From Saccharibacillus kuerlensis DSM 22868 (lineage in GTDB: Bacteria; Bacillota; Bacilli; Paenibacillales; Paenibacillaceae): a DNA stretch of 64,000 bases. The notes below the pieces were generated by a model. The model was not told the origin of the DNA and searched no databases. It saw nothing but the letters and a program-made list of their open reading frames with translations. Made by a program: the position numbers and the translations under genes. The stretch lies in assembly GCF_000378145.1 (NCBI RefSeq), contig NZ_KB899279.1:233064-297063 (forward strand), given 5' to 3'. Shown piece by piece: positions 23,647-33,654 of the stretch. The stretch's first letter is position 1. Every line of letters begins with the position of its first letter.

Positions 23647-25719
23647 TTAAATCTTAAACTTTGCAGCCGTTTCGCCAAGCTGCTGCGTAAGACGGTCGAT
23701 ACTCTGTACCATCTCGGCCAGATGGTTGACCATGGATGACTGCTCCTGCGCAGTCGCCGTAACTTCCTCTATCGAAGCAGATACTTCTTCGCCGGAAGCC
23801 GACAAACTCTGTGAAGCTTCAAGCACTTCGTCTTTATCCCGCTCCATCGCCTTGAATTCCGATGACATATCGCGGATCTGACTTGTGATCGCTGTGACGC
23901 TGTTCAGAATTTCTTCGAAAGACTCCCGTGTACGATCAACATATTCATTCTGTGTTGAGGAGATTTGACGAATCGCTCCTACGCTCTCATTGCTCTTGTT
24001 CACCTGCTCCAGCGTTTGACGAATAATGCCGCCAATCTCGTTAGCTTGATCCGCCGACTGCTGAGCCAGCTTGCGAATCTCATCCGCCACTACCGCGAAT
24101 CCGCGTCCGTGCTCGCCCGCTCTTGCCGCTTCGATCGAAGCGTTCAGTGCCAACAGGTTCGTCTGCGTAGAGATTTGGTTGATAGCATCCGTAATCTGGC
24201 CGATCCGCTGCGAGCTTTCTGCCAGCATTTTTGTTGTCGCCGAGATATTTTGGATTTCCAGTTCGTTCTTGCTGTTAATATCAATCAGCGTGTTGACGAC
24301 TTCACTGCTGCTCTCGAAGACGCGTCCGATCGAATCCGCACCGCTCTGAATCGAATCCGTTTTGCGGCCGAGCGACTCGATGCGGTCACCGATACCGTAG
24401 AAACGTCCGACAATCCGTTCCGTATCATGCGATTGCAATTCCATCGCTTTGGCGATTTCTGTCGTCGTTACCGACGTTTCGCCGATCGAACGAGCCGTAT
24501 TTTTCGAAGTCTCTTCCAGATCCTTCGTATTCGTATTCAATACTTCGATCGAATGGTTCATTTGACCGATCAGTGTCTTGTTGCTGTCAGCCATCATATT
24601 AAAGCTGTCCGCCAAATCGGCGAATTCGCTCTTGTACTTGCCCTCTGCCTGTACGGTCAGATCCCCTGCTGCAAGCTTCTTAAATAATGCGTTCAAACTC
24701 GCGATTGGACCTGTGATGCTGCGTGAGATCAAGATTCCCACCAGCACCGCCAGCAGAATGGCAACACCTAAAGAGATCAGCATGTTTTTTAGCAGTTCCT
24801 CTAACGGTTTCTTAATATCGCTGTAGGAATCATGGACAACTATAATCCAATCTGCAACAGGAATTTTGGAAATACGCAGATACGAATCACCTTCATCCAA
24901 ACCTTGTTTGATAATCGACCCTTCCGGATTCGCCGCCAGCAGGTTCTGGAAAATTTCTCCTCCCGAAGTGTAAGGTTCTCCGACTGCTTCAGGGTTGCTC
25001 GAATCATAAATAACAGTGCCTCCGCGGCTCGTGACCATGATCACGCCTTCTTTATTAATCTCGATACCCTCCAGGTTATGAACAAAAAAGTCAGTCGTGA
25101 TCGTATTAATCGAAACGCCAAGCATGCTGCCATCGCTTCCCTTAATCGGTTGAGCGAATACAACGACCAGCTTACCGCTCGTTTTGGAACGCATGGAGTC
25201 ACTTACGACAGGAGCGCCGGTCTTCATAACAGTCTGAAAATACTCTCGATCCGAACGGCTGGTCTGAAGTGCAGCGGGATTACTACTGGCCACGATCGTC
25301 CCCTCGCTGTCCGCTACCATCATCATTTCAATCCCGGGTGTTCCCGCAAGCGCATCTTCTAAAAAAGTGTTAACTCTGCCTAACGCTTCATTTTGCTCAG
25401 AGAAAAATGCATCTTCTGGCAGTGTTTCTGCTTCTCTTAAGATCAGCAGATCGCGCAGCATCGGCGTAACAGACAAGGCATGTGCGATTTGGCCTTCCAG
25501 AGTAACTATAGCTGACAGGCTCTCTCCAATTCGATCTGCGTTGGCGTTTATCTCATCTTTGCCTTTACGTGTGAGCAGATCCGCTCCGAACATATACGTG
25601 AATGCACTAGACGCTGCCAGTACAATGACGATCAGCAGACTTATTGTTAGAGGAAGCTTGAATTTCAGCGACATACCTCTCGATCCACTCCCACGGACCT
25701 TTTTTGTTTGTTTTTTCAT
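23647..25719 (-). CDS. methyl-accepting chemotaxis protein (Cache, HAMP)
   Basis: 690-residue chemoreceptor in the classic layout. The first membrane helix is at about 20-42, then a large extracellular double-Cache-type sensor (about 45-310; [36 protein letters not shown]). The second helix is near 315-335, followed by HAMP ([21 protein letters not shown]) and a long cytoplasmic signalling coiled coil with the tip [19 protein letters not shown]. Such Cache domains usually bind amino acids, organic acids or sugars. AAAGGGGA precedes the ATG. A sigma-D-like promoter at 25776-25803 matches that of the other receptor. Confidence 0.92.
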   Translation of the reverse strand: MKKQTKKVRGSGSRGMSLKFKLPLTISLLIVIVLAASSAFTYMFGADLLTRKGKDEINANADRIGESLSAIVTLEGQIAHALSVTPMLRDLLILREAETLPEDAFFSEQNEALGRVNTFLEDALAGTPGIEMMMVADSEGTIVASSNPAALQTSRSDREYFQTVMKTGAPVVSDSMRSKTSGKLVVVFAQPIKGSDGSMLGVSINTITTDFFVHNLEGIEINKEGVIMVTSRGGTVIYDSSNPEAVGEPYTSGGEIFQNLLAANPEGSIIKQGLDEGDSYLRISKIPVADWIIVVHDSYSDIKKPLEELLKNMLISLGVAILLAVLVGILISRSITGPIASLNALFKKLAAGDLTVQAEGKYKSEFADLADSFNMMADSNKTLIGQMNHSIEVLNTNTKDLEETSKNTARSIGETSVTTTEIAKAMELQSHDTERIVGRFYGIGDRIESLGRKTDSIQSGADSIGRVFESSSEVVNTLIDINSKNELEIQNISATTKMLAESSQRIGQITDAINQISTQTNLLALNASIEAARAGEHGRGFAVVADEIRKLAQQSADQANEIGGIIRQTLEQVNKSNESVGAIRQISSTQNEYVDRTRESFEEILNSVTAITSQIRDMSSEFKAMERDKDEVLEASQSLSASGEEVSASIEEVTATAQEQSSMVNHLAEMVQSIDRLTQQLGETAAKFKI

Positions 25720-25775
25720 AAGTAATTTAGTTCCCCTTTCTCAAATGAGGCCCACTCCCGGTGCCTATAAGCCCT

Positions 25776-25803
25776 TTATCGGTTAAACGTTTCAAAAGAA
25801 TTA
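25776..25803 (-). promoter_or_regulatory. sigma-D-like promoter of chemoreceptor
   Basis: Minus strand TAAT, 16 bases, ACCGATAA, the same spacing as at 13486-13513 and ahead of the same kind of gene. Confidence 0.55.
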
Positions 25804-25995
25804 CTTTTTATTGGTTTTTTCGTTAAGTGCTTCTTAACTCGGTTTCGATGCCCTTCTTTTCTTCTAAAAGTGTTTTATAAAACGTAGATTTTTACCCTAT
25901 CGATAATCGCTTTGCCCATTTAGGACATTTTTTTGATACACTGAATACAATAGATAGATTTTATTTATTTCTTATACGGCATGGAGGCAGACCCT

Positions 25996-26841
25996 TTGAA
26001 TTACATTGTTCTAGATATTGAGTTTAACGGCCGCAAGTTCGCCAGCCCGCACCCGATGGAAGTCATCGAGATCGGAGCGGTTCGGCTGGACGAATCTCTG
26101 CGCGACACCGATACGTTCTCGGCATTTATTAAGCCCGTTTATTTTGCCAAGCTGAATTCGTTCATCAAGAAAAAAACGGGCATCCCGCAGGAGTCGATCG
26201 ATACGGCCCCACGTTTCCCGAAAGTGATTGGCGATTTCCGCAGCTGGCTTGATGCCAAGCCAGGTCCGGTTACATTCGTCGTCTGGGGCGGTGAAGACAT
26301 TAAGCGAATCGTGCAGGATGTGCGCATGCACAAACTGGAAGAAACATACTGGACCCAGACGCCTTCACTCGATCTGCTCAAAGGCTTCCTGCTTACACAG
26401 GGGCTCAAAAACGATGTCAGTGTCGAAGGCGCGCTCGACCTGCTGGAGATTGAAGCGAAAGGCGCGGCGCACCGCGCGTTGGACGATGCCAAAATGACCG
26501 CGGATATTTTCCGTGCCGTCTATGACAAGCTCGATTTAACGCTCGCCAAAGAGTACAAGGATACGTTCTCGAACTCGAAAGAACGTCGGATTGTTCGCTC
26601 GGCGGCAAAGTCGCTTGCCTCCAGACGGATTGTTCCGACATGGGAGCTGGCTGTAGAGCATTACTTGAACGGCAAAATCCCGTTCGACGACTCGCGCAAG
26701 GAAGCCGAGCTTCGCGCTTACTTCGATGCGCTGCCGGAATTCCCGATGCCGGCTCGAACGGAAGAAGGCAGTTCGGACAGCTCACTGGAAGCTGCAGGCG
26801 AAGAACAGCAGCCCATTGCAGAAGCGAATCCGGCAGATTGA
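25996..26841 (+). CDS. DEDDh 3'-5' exonuclease (KapD/DnaQ-like)
   Basis: 281-residue protein whose first 190 residues are a DnaQ-type exonuclease: DIEF (Asp-x-Glu), EVIEIGAVRL, WGGEDIKRI for the middle Asp, and AHRALDDAKMTADIF for His and last Asp. The C-terminal 90 residues are an acidic extension of unknown role. The start was set at TTG 25996, eight bases after GGAGG. The ATG at 25981 overlaps that ribosome site and has none of its own. Related KapD proteins affect sporulation signalling, but the substrate here is unknown. A degraded relative lies at 10324-10457. Followed by a strong terminator. Confidence 0.82.
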   Translation: MNYIVLDIEFNGRKFASPHPMEVIEIGAVRLDESLRDTDTFSAFIKPVYFAKLNSFIKKKTGIPQESIDTAPRFPKVIGDFRSWLDAKPGPVTFVVWGGEDIKRIVQDVRMHKLEETYWTQTPSLDLLKGFLLTQGLKNDVSVEGALDLLEIEAKGAAHRALDDAKMTADIFRAVYDKLDLTLAKEYKDTFSNSKERRIVRSAAKSLASRRIVPTWELAVEHYLNGKIPFDDSRKEAELRAYFDALPEFPMPARTEEGSSDSSLEAAGEEQQPIAEANPAD

Positions 26842-26868
26842 AGCACAGTCGATTGTGGCACAACCGAA

Positions 26869-26912
26869 AGAACCGCCTAGACGGATTATGATCCGTTAGG
26901 CGGTTCTTTTGC
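26869..26912 (+). terminator. terminator after exonuclease gene
   Basis: GAACCGCCTAGACGGAT / ATCCGTTAGGCGGTTC hairpin followed by TTTT, 28 bases past the stop. Confidence 0.88.
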
Positions 26913-26963
26913 TATATCCAATTATTGAATGACAGAGAGGGTGGCGATCGATATTGGCTCCCG

Positions 26964-27869
26964 CTATTTTTTCGCAATCGGATTCTTCATGAAGTAATAT
27001 TGACCCGATCCGATCGGTGCGTTGACAACGGCTGCTCCATTTTCGAACTCGCTGACAGCAATATTGTTCGTTTTCAGATCGACGACCACTTTGCCAAAAC
27101 GGTCGATCAGCAGCTTGCCGTAATCCGGCCGCTGTACGAAAGCGACCCCTTCCTTGAACGAGCCAACTTCCGCGTTCTCATTTGTATACTGGGCCGGAAT
27201 CACCATTTTGCCGGTTACCCCGATATATCCCCATTTTCCGCTGCGGTCGTTTGCGCTGCCGCCGACTTTGACGGCTGCCAGTCCTTCGCTAAAAATACTC
27301 AGCATCGCATACTGGGGCTTAATGACTTCTTTGCCCGACTTATCGATAAATCCGCCCAAAAAAGCCGAGCCTTTTCTTTTCCACACAATGGCCATACCGT
27401 CTTTGAAATCGTGGACTTCATCGTATGCCGCGGTGATCTTCACCCTGCCGGTCTTGTCGATATATATCCATTTTCCGCCGGTTTTCTTTACCGCAGCCAG
27501 TCCTCCATTGAAGCCTTCGACGATCCGTTCATACTGCGGCTTGATCACGACTTTGCCTTTCTTGTCGACGAATCCCCACAGCTTGCCTTTACGAACCGCA
27601 GCCAATCCTTCACTGAACGGCTTAACTTCTTGATACTGCGCTTTGATAACCGCTTTGCCATTAGTATCGGTGTATCCGTACAAGCCGCTGCTTTCATTCC
27701 AGAACGAAGCCAATCCTTCGCTCAAGCTTCCGACCATCCCGTAATTAAGTGTTTTGGCTGTACCGCTGACGATGCTTGCCGTGCTGTCGGCCGCATGTGC
27801 CGCCGGTGCAGCGGGAGCCGCCGAGAATGTCAGAGCCAGTGCAAGCAGAATTGGTGTCCATTTTTTCAA
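26964..27869 (-). CDS. exported WG-repeat protein
   Basis: 301-residue secreted protein. A signal peptide (MKKWTPILLALALTFSA, Ala-rich cleavage zone ending AHA) is followed by about six WG/KWG beta repeats, e.g. LWGFVDKKGKVVIKPQYE, KWIYIDKTGRVKITAAYD and KWGYIGVTGKMVIPAQYT, each around 45-50 residues. Such repeats form surface or periplasm-like binding domains with no known enzymatic role. The TTG start at 27869 gives a proper signal peptide; the longer frame adds a non-signal leader. It stands alone, convergent with the exonuclease gene. Confidence 0.85.
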   Translation of the reverse strand: MKKWTPILLALALTFSAAPAAPAAHAADSTASIVSGTAKTLNYGMVGSLSEGLASFWNESSGLYGYTDTNGKAVIKAQYQEVKPFSEGLAAVRKGKLWGFVDKKGKVVIKPQYERIVEGFNGGLAAVKKTGGKWIYIDKTGRVKITAAYDEVHDFKDGMAIVWKRKGSAFLGGFIDKSGKEVIKPQYAMLSIFSEGLAAVKVGGSANDRSGKWGYIGVTGKMVIPAQYTNENAEVGSFKEGVAFVQRPDYGKLLIDRFGKVVVDLKTNNIAVSEFENGAAVVNAPIGSGQYYFMKNPIAKK

Positions 27870-28002
27870 CGTGATGTCCCCGCTTTCAGATATATCGAAC
27901 TGCTGATCTACGTTATTGAACCGCATTACTTACAAAAACAACTTTCTGACCCAGTATATTGAAGTTTCGTCCTATAATCTCCATTTTCCTGCAAAGTCAT
28001 GG

Positions 28003-28037
28003 AAAAAAGCCCGGGGTCCATAGAGGAAGTCCGGGCT
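28003..28037 (-). terminator. terminator after Gfo/Idh oxidoreductase
   Basis: AGCCCGGAC / CCCCGGGCT hairpin ending in TTTTTT on the minus strand, 55 bases after the stop at 28092. Confidence 0.8.
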
Positions 28038-28091
28038 CCTTATCCAAATTGTTCGTCGGCTTACCTGTTTCTCACATTTCGTACATTCAGC

Positions 28092-29096
28092 TTATTCAAA
28101 CGGATATTTGAGTCCCCACTGTGCGCGCACGCTGTCCAGCAGTCTCATGATGCCCATCGACTCGGCCAGCGAAATGACGCTGCTCTCGCGGCGGCCTTCC
28201 AGCATCGCACGGCCAACCTCTTCGGCTTCATACACATATCCTTTGATGCCGCGATCTTCGCGATCATCCGTGACCTTGACCGCTTCCTCGCCGGAAACAT
28301 ACAGGGTCGCTTCCTTCGCGAACAAGAACTGAGGAATATGGATATAACCTTTCGTTCCGTGAATAAAAGCATCGTTAGGCATATCGAGACGGATTCCGCC
28401 ATGCAGCGAAGCGGTTTTACCATTGCCGTAATCAAGCATGATCGTAAAGTGCTCGTCTACTCCGGTCTCTCCGATATGTGCGGTTGTCGAGATCTGATCC
28501 GGGTTCGGCCCGAACACCATGGAAGCGAACGATACCGGATAAATACCTGCATCCAGCAGTGCGCCTCCGCCCAATTCCGGATTCAGCAGACGTCCTTCCG
28601 GATTCCAGCCTGCATCGAAGCCGAACTCCGCTTTCACAATTCGGATCTCGCCGATTTTCCCTTCCGCAAGCCATTCTCTGACCTGCACAAGCGGCTTCAG
28701 GAAACGCGACCACATCGCCTCCATCAGAAAAAGCTCTTTCCCGCGTGCTGCTTCAATCAGCTCTTCCAGTTCGCCTGCACTGACCGTGAACGGCTTCTCG
28801 CACAGCACCGCTTTGCCGCCACTCAGGGCAGTCAGCACATTCTCTTTATGAAAAGGATGCGGAGTCGCTACGTAAATCGCGTCCACGTCCGGATCGTTCG
28901 CCAGTTCTTCATAGCTGCCGTGCGCTTTCGGAGCACCAAATTTATCGGCGAATTTGCGTGCACTCTCCTCCGTCCGCGAACCAATGGCATACAGTTCGCC
29001 GTTCGATGCATGCTTCAAATCGGCTGCGAACTGCTCGGCGATCCAGCCTGTGCCCAGAATGCCCCACTTAATACTGCTGCCTGCTGCTTCGCTCAT
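28092..29096 (-). CDS. Gfo/Idh/MocA-family oxidoreductase
   Basis: 334-residue NAD(P)-dependent dehydrogenase. The N-terminal Rossmann fold has GILGTGWIAEQFA, the signature EKPFTVS carries the catalytic-site Lys, and the C-terminal beta-sheet domain includes GGGALLDAGIYPVS with the expected Asp and His-region residues. These enzymes oxidise or reduce sugars and inositols. Its place just before the monosaccharide transporter genes suggests sugar metabolism, although a terminator at 29219 separates it from them. An AAGGAGGAGAAGG ribosome site precedes the ATG. Confidence 0.88.
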   Translation of the reverse strand: MSEAAGSSIKWGILGTGWIAEQFAADLKHASNGELYAIGSRTEESARKFADKFGAPKAHGSYEELANDPDVDAIYVATPHPFHKENVLTALSGGKAVLCEKPFTVSAGELEELIEAARGKELFLMEAMWSRFLKPLVQVREWLAEGKIGEIRIVKAEFGFDAGWNPEGRLLNPELGGGALLDAGIYPVSFASMVFGPNPDQISTTAHIGETGVDEHFTIMLDYGNGKTASLHGGIRLDMPNDAFIHGTKGYIHIPQFLFAKEATLYVSGEEAVKVTDDREDRGIKGYVYEAEEVGRAMLEGRRESSVISLAESMGIMRLLDSVRAQWGLKYPFE

Positions 29097-29218
29097 TCCT
29101 TCTCCTCCTTGGATAGAAACCGTTTTCGGTTTAGGTTTATGTAAGGCCTTTCTCTGTATACTTTACCAGATCGGATTGTGAAAAGGTAGCGTTCGGCCCC
29201 CAAGATTGAACTCCCACC

Positions 29219-29273
29219 AAAAAGCCGCTTTTGCGGCTCTCTCTCCGGTAAGAGAGGAAGCGCAAAAGCGGCT
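29219..29273 (-). terminator. terminator of chvE-gguA-gguB operon
   Basis: AGCCGCTTTTGCG / CGCAAAAGCGGCT long stem with an inner GAGAG/CTCTC pair and a U-run on the minus strand. Confidence 0.88.
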
Positions 29274-29322
29274 GCGGAAGACTGGATTCAAGCCATATTA
29301 AGAGAAAAGCGGAATCGACGAC

Positions 29323-30498
29323 TTAGCCTCTTTTTCTGCGAGTCATGACGTCGAAGATTACAGCTGCGGCAAGCACGCCGCCGCGGATCATATACTGGTA
29401 CGAGATGCCGACGCCCAGCAGGTTCATACCGCTCGACAGGGAAGCCATAACGACCGCACCGATGATGGAGCCGGTTACTTTGCCGACGCCACCTGCTGCG
29501 GATACGCCGCCTACATAAGCGGCCGCAATCGCATCAAGCTCGAACAGCGTACCGGCTGTCGTCGTTGCCGACTGCAGACGCGCTGTATACAGAATACCGG
29601 CCAGTGCCGAGAGCATGCCCATCGAGCCGAATACGATATACGTGATCTTCTTGACGTTAATACCGCTGAGGTGTGCGGCTTCCGGGTTGCTGCCGACTGC
29701 GTAGATATGGCGGCCCAGCACCGTTTTTGTCGTCATAAAATGATAGATGGCCACTACGAGCAGCGTGATGACAACGGTCCAGGAAAATCCGTTATAACCG
29801 GCCAGAATCCAAGTGACATAAGCGATAATTGCGGATACGAAGACCAGCTTAACAGCGAAGATCTTGTTGGAAGGAACGTCGAAATTATACTTGATCTTCT
29901 GACGGCGTTTCGAGATTTCGGCATAAACGAAGTACAGAATAACAAGTCCGCCGAGAATGATCGACAGTACATTCAGCCCCGCGATTTGTCCCAGCGAAGG
30001 CAGATAGCCGTTGCCGATTGCGTTGAACGCATCGTCTCTAACAATGATCGTACCTGTTTTTTCCGTTACCTGAAGCAGTGCGCCGCGGAAGATCAGCATC
30101 GCTGCAAGTGAGGAAACGAATGCCGGTATGCCGATCGAAGCGACCAGCACGCCGTTGAACATACCAATGACGATACCCAAAATCAGGATGATCGGGATGG
30201 TGAAATAGACGGGGACGCCGAGCTGCGTCAGCATAATGGCTGCAATCGCTCCCATAAAGCCGGCGGCAAAACCGACCGAAAGGTCAATATGCCGAATAAC
30301 GATAACCAGCGTCATCCCGACGGCCAGAACGGCAATGTAGCCGGTCGCGTCAAGCAGATTGCTGATGTTACGGGATGATATGAACAGCCCGTCCGTTAGA
30401 ATAGTGAAGGTCAACATGATGACGAACAAAGCGATGTACATGCCGTAATCGCGGATATTCACTTTGAGCAAAGATTTGGCTTCTTGGAAGAAGTTCAC
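29323..30498 (-). CDS. gguB: monosaccharide ABC transporter permease
   Basis: 391-residue inner-membrane permease of the sugar CUT2 class (GguB/XylH/MglC type) with about ten hydrophobic helices. Typical motifs are NISNLLDATGYIAVLAVGMT, GHIDLSVG-like HIDLSVGFAAGF, GRHIYAVGSNPEAAHLSGI (the ATPase-contacting EAA-like loop) and AAYVGGVSAAGG. The length with an inserted cytoplasmic loop near 190-220 fits GguB better than the shorter MglC. Third gene after chvE and gguA; CCCTCC-type ribosome site before the ATG. It likely imports xylose, arabinose, galactose or glucose. Confidence 0.88.
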   Translation of the reverse strand: MNFFQEAKSLLKVNIRDYGMYIALFVIMLTFTILTDGLFISSRNISNLLDATGYIAVLAVGMTLVIVIRHIDLSVGFAAGFMGAIAAIMLTQLGVPVYFTIPIILILGIVIGMFNGVLVASIGIPAFVSSLAAMLIFRGALLQVTEKTGTIIVRDDAFNAIGNGYLPSLGQIAGLNVLSIILGGLVILYFVYAEISKRRQKIKYNFDVPSNKIFAVKLVFVSAIIAYVTWILAGYNGFSWTVVITLLVVAIYHFMTTKTVLGRHIYAVGSNPEAAHLSGINVKKITYIVFGSMGMLSALAGILYTARLQSATTTAGTLFELDAIAAAYVGGVSAAGGVGKVTGSIIGAVVMASLSSGMNLLGVGISYQYMIRGGVLAAAVIFDVMTRRKRG

Positions 30499-30595
30499 GG
30501 GTTTTCCCTCCTAATGCGTTAGATGCGTAGATGCTTACGTATCCCTAAGGGATATATTTGGCATAACGCAAAGTTCGTTGAATACAGTTGCCGCG

Positions 30596-32164
30596 TTACT
30601 GTGTAGCAAACTGCATAATTTTTTCTTGATCGGCTTCTTCAACCGGAATCTCGCCCTTGATGCGGCCTTCGGCCATGACATAGATTCGGTCGCTCATGCC
30701 CAGCACTTCGCCTAGTTCGGACGAGATCATAATGATACTCATGCCCTGGGCAATCAGCTTGTTCATGATCGTATAAATTTCGAACTTGGCGCCGACGTCG
30801 ATACCGCGCGTTGGTTCGTCCAAAATGAGCAGCTTTGGTCCGACGAACAACCACTTTCCGAGCGATACCTTCTGCTGGTTTCCGCCGCTTAGGTTGCCGA
30901 CGATCTGCTCCACGGACGGAGCCTTGATGTTCATGGAACCTTTATAGTCATTAGCGACTTTAACTTCTTCGTTCTCGTTGATAATGCCTCCGGGAGAGAT
31001 GCCCTTGAGGTTGGCCGCACTGACGTTGTTTTTGATATCCTGCAGAAGGAACAGTCCATCGCCCTTGCGGTCTTCGGTTACGTAAGCAATCCCCGCCTTA
31101 ATCGCGTCACTCGTATGAGCAAATTTGCTGCGCTTGCCGTCGACATACAGCTCGCCGTCCAGCTTATAGTTTCTTGGATTGCCGAAAATGCTGAGCGCGA
31201 ACTCCGTACGGCCCGAGCCCATCAGGCCCGCGATACCGACGATTTCGCCCTTTTTCACATAGAGGTCGATGTTCTTGACGACGTTTCGTCCAAGCTGCGT
31301 ATCATAAGCGGTCCAGTTCTTAACCTCGAGAATAGGATCGCCGAACTTCTTGTCGGACCGCTTTGGATAGATATCCTCGATGTCGCGTCCGACCATGTTT
31401 TTGATGATCGACGCTTCGGTAATTTCGCCTTTGGCTGCGTCCAGCGTGCAGATCGTCTTCCCGTCGCGGATAACCGTTGCCTTGTCGGCGATCGCGATGA
31501 CTTCCTTCAGCTTGTGCGAGATCATGATGCAGGTAATGCCTTGGCTTTTCAGCTCGCGCAGCAGTTCCAGCAGGTTCTCGCTGTCGTTCTCGTTGAGCGC
31601 CGCTGTCGGTTCGTCCAGAATCAGCAGTTTGACATCTTTGCTCAGTGCCTTGGCAATCTCGACGAGCTGCTGTTTGCCGACGCCAAGATCGCGGATAACC
31701 GTCTCGGGATTGACGTTCAGCTTGACCATCTGCAGCATTTTTCGCGATTGGATAATCGTCTCATTCCAGTCGATCACCCCGCCCTTCTTGACCTCATTGC
31801 CTGCAAAAATATTTTCGTAGACGCTTAAGTCAGGGAACAGAGCCAGCTCCTGATAGATAATCGCAATGCCTGTTTTGACGCTGTCAGTAATCTTGCCGAA
31901 CTGCTGCACTGTGCCTTCGTAGACAATGTCGCCCTCATATGTGCCGTACGGGTAGACCCCGCTCAGCACCTTCATTAATGTCGATTTGCCTGCGCCGTTT
32001 TCGCCGACCAGAAAGTGGATTTCGCCTTTTTTAACCTGGAAATTCACGTCCTGCAGTGCTTTGACGGCAGTAAAACTTTTAGAAATATTACGCATCTCCA
32101 AAATATTGCCGTCCGGGCCTCCGGTATTCGGTCCGTCCGTTTTTTTTAACATATTTCCGCCCAT
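30596..32164 (-). CDS. gguA: monosaccharide ABC transporter ATPase (two NBDs)
   Basis: 522-residue tandem ATPase of the CUT2 sugar class. The first domain has Walker A GENGAGKST and signature LGVGKQQLVEIA. The second has a degenerate Walker A GLMGSGRTE, the usual asymmetry, and signature NLSGGNQQKV, with Walker B LLILDEPTRGIDVGAK. It powers import through GguB with substrate delivered by ChvE-type lipoproteins. AGGGG precedes the ATG. A hairpin in the gap after chvE may lower its expression relative to the binding protein. The first ~20 residues are a non-conserved leader, and an internal ATG four codons in is also possible. Confidence 0.9.
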   Translation of the reverse strand: MGGNMLKKTDGPNTGGPDGNILEMRNISKSFTAVKALQDVNFQVKKGEIHFLVGENGAGKSTLMKVLSGVYPYGTYEGDIVYEGTVQQFGKITDSVKTGIAIIYQELALFPDLSVYENIFAGNEVKKGGVIDWNETIIQSRKMLQMVKLNVNPETVIRDLGVGKQQLVEIAKALSKDVKLLILDEPTAALNENDSENLLELLRELKSQGITCIMISHKLKEVIAIADKATVIRDGKTICTLDAAKGEITEASIIKNMVGRDIEDIYPKRSDKKFGDPILEVKNWTAYDTQLGRNVVKNIDLYVKKGEIVGIAGLMGSGRTEFALSIFGNPRNYKLDGELYVDGKRSKFAHTSDAIKAGIAYVTEDRKGDGLFLLQDIKNNVSAANLKGISPGGIINENEEVKVANDYKGSMNIKAPSVEQIVGNLSGGNQQKVSLGKWLFVGPKLLILDEPTRGIDVGAKFEIYTIMNKLIAQGMSIIMISSELGEVLGMSDRIYVMAEGRIKGEIPVEEADQEKIMQFATQ

Positions 32165-32202
32165 TTCTATCGCACCCCTTACTGCCCGGTTTACTGCGAA
32201 AG

Positions 32203-32225
32203 AGGAACGGGGCGTCCCCGTCCCT
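32203..32225 (-). promoter_or_regulatory. intercistronic hairpin between chvE and gguA
   Basis: GGAACGGGG / CCCCGTCC stem with a 3-base loop and no U-run. Such hairpins after binding-protein genes protect the upstream mRNA and reduce read-through. Confidence 0.55.
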
Positions 32226-32278
32226 GCTTTGCAGCCGGCTGTTTGCTGTTTGGTATACGGTTAACCTACGGCCTGTGT

Positions 32279-33394
32279 TTACAGCCCTGTGAATTCTTCG
32301 GCTTTGTAGTATTCCGAATCGATCAGTTCTTTTTGTACATTGGCTTTGTCGACTACGATAACGTCGGTTTGCTTCGCTTTGACATCTACGTTGCCATTGT
32401 TGTAAGAGCCTGTTGTAGCCGGAGTTTTTCCGTCGAGCACTTCAACTGCCATACCCATTGCGTCTTTAACGAGCGTACGAACGTCTTTGAATACCGTCAT
32501 GGACTGTTTACCGTCGAGGATATACTGGATGGAAGCCTGCTCGGCATCCTGACCTGTAATAACGTAGTTCGTGATTTCACTGTCGGAAGCGAATACGTCA
32601 GCGATGTTGCGTGCTGTACCATCGTTCGGAGCGAGAATAGCTACGTCGCCTTTAGCGTCGGCAGCTGCAGCCGTCAGGTGAGTCTGAGCCTTGTTCTTGG
32701 CATCGTTCGGATCCCAGTTTGTTGTAACTTGACCAATGATGCTGCTCATCTGGTCACGGGACAGTTCTTTCGTATCTTTCAGCTTTTCAGCTTCTGTGGA
32801 GTTAGCAATCTTGAACGTGCCGTCTGCGATCTTCGGCTGGAGAACTTCCCATGCGCCTTGGAAGAACAGGAATGCGTTGTTGTCTGTTGCGGCACCAGCA
32901 TACAGGTACAGCGGCTGGCCGTTTCCTGTCGCGTTGTCGATCAGGTACTGCCCTTGAGCTGCGCCTACTGCGAGGCTGTCGAACGTTACATAGTAATCAA
33001 CTGCGTCGGTGCTTGTGATCAGACGATCGTAAGCGATGACGGTTACGCCGTCTTTTTTCGCCGCTTCGACTGAAGCCGCTGCTGCGTCGCCATCCTGTGG
33101 GCAGATGATCAGTACTTGGATGCCTTTGTTCAGCAGTGTTTCCACGTTTTCTTTTTCTTTCGCGGAAGATCCCTGGCTGAACAGGATTTCAGTGTTGTAT
33201 TTCGTGCCCGAGAGTGCATCCTTGAAACGCTGCTCGTCCTGTACCCATCTCGGCTCATCCTTCGTCGGCAGTACGATTCCGACGCTGACACTGCCTCCTC
33301 CGCCGCTTCCGCTGGTGTTTCCACATGCAGTGGCAACGATTGAGAACATCATGACCGCAATCAGAAGTACAATCCCCTTAAACTGTTTCTTCAA
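32279..33394 (-). CDS. chvE: monosaccharide-binding lipoprotein (ChvE-like)
   Basis: 371-residue substrate-binding lipoprotein. The signal peptide MKKQFKGIVLLIAVMMFSIV ends in lipobox TAC-G, followed by a Gly/Ser linker. The periplasmic-binding fold of the type I (LacI-like) class shows VGIVLPTKDEPRW, IQVLIICPQDGDAAAASV, VIAYDRLI, LYAGAATDNNAFLF and ITGQDAEQASIQYI. The Trp/Arg and Asp-Asn-Asn residues are typical of ChvE/XylF-type pentose and hexose binders. First gene of the chvE-gguA-gguB operon, with a promoter at 33463-33490 and cre-like site at 33544. Confidence 0.88.
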   Translation of the reverse strand: MKKQFKGIVLLIAVMMFSIVATACGNTSGSGGGGSVSVGIVLPTKDEPRWVQDEQRFKDALSGTKYNTEILFSQGSSAKEKENVETLLNKGIQVLIICPQDGDAAAASVEAAKKDGVTVIAYDRLITSTDAVDYYVTFDSLAVGAAQGQYLIDNATGNGQPLYLYAGAATDNNAFLFFQGAWEVLQPKIADGTFKIANSTEAEKLKDTKELSRDQMSSIIGQVTTNWDPNDAKNKAQTHLTAAAADAKGDVAILAPNDGTARNIADVFASDSEITNYVITGQDAEQASIQYILDGKQSMTVFKDVRTLVKDAMGMAVEVLDGKTPATTGSYNNGNVDVKAKQTDVIVVDKANVQKELIDSEYYKAEEFTGL

Positions 33395-33462
33395 TTTGAA
33401 CGAACCCCTTTCGGTTTATCTGGTGGTTTGGTTTTATGAAGTGAAGCGTTCTGACAAGATTA

Positions 33463-33490
33463 AATATAGCACCGCTTTCATTCTATGTAA
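33463..33490 (-). promoter_or_regulatory. promoter of chvE operon
   Basis: Minus strand TTACAT, 16 bases, TATATT. The -35 is part of a palindrome (TGTAAGCGCTTATCA on the plus strand), a likely regulator site. Confidence 0.5.
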
Positions 33491-33543
33491 GCGCTTATCA
33501 TTAGCACTCTTTTGCTACCTTCTGTACTTTTTTATCTTTTTAG

Positions 33544-33557
33544 AGAAAGCGTTTACA
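33544..33557 (+). promoter_or_regulatory. cre-like CcpA site upstream of chvE
   Basis: AGAAAGCGTTTACA matches the cre consensus TGAAAGCGTTTACA at 13 of 14 positions. It lies upstream of the chvE promoter, consistent with carbon catabolite control of sugar uptake. Confidence 0.55.
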
Positions 33558-33610
33558 AAATTGTGCAGGTCGGATCGGAAACCAAAGGTACGGCTGCACT
33601 CAGATAGACG

Positions 33611-33639
33611 AAAAAAGCGCTCCCTTAAGGGAAACGCTT
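33611..33639 (-). terminator. hairpin terminator downstream of xylF region
   Basis: AAGCG..CCCTT / AAGGG...CGCTT stem ending in TTTTTT on the minus strand. It is the first terminator-like structure after xylF, though about 1 kb of repeat DNA separates them. Confidence 0.5.
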
Positions 33640-33654
33640 GATGGGAGAGGCTTA

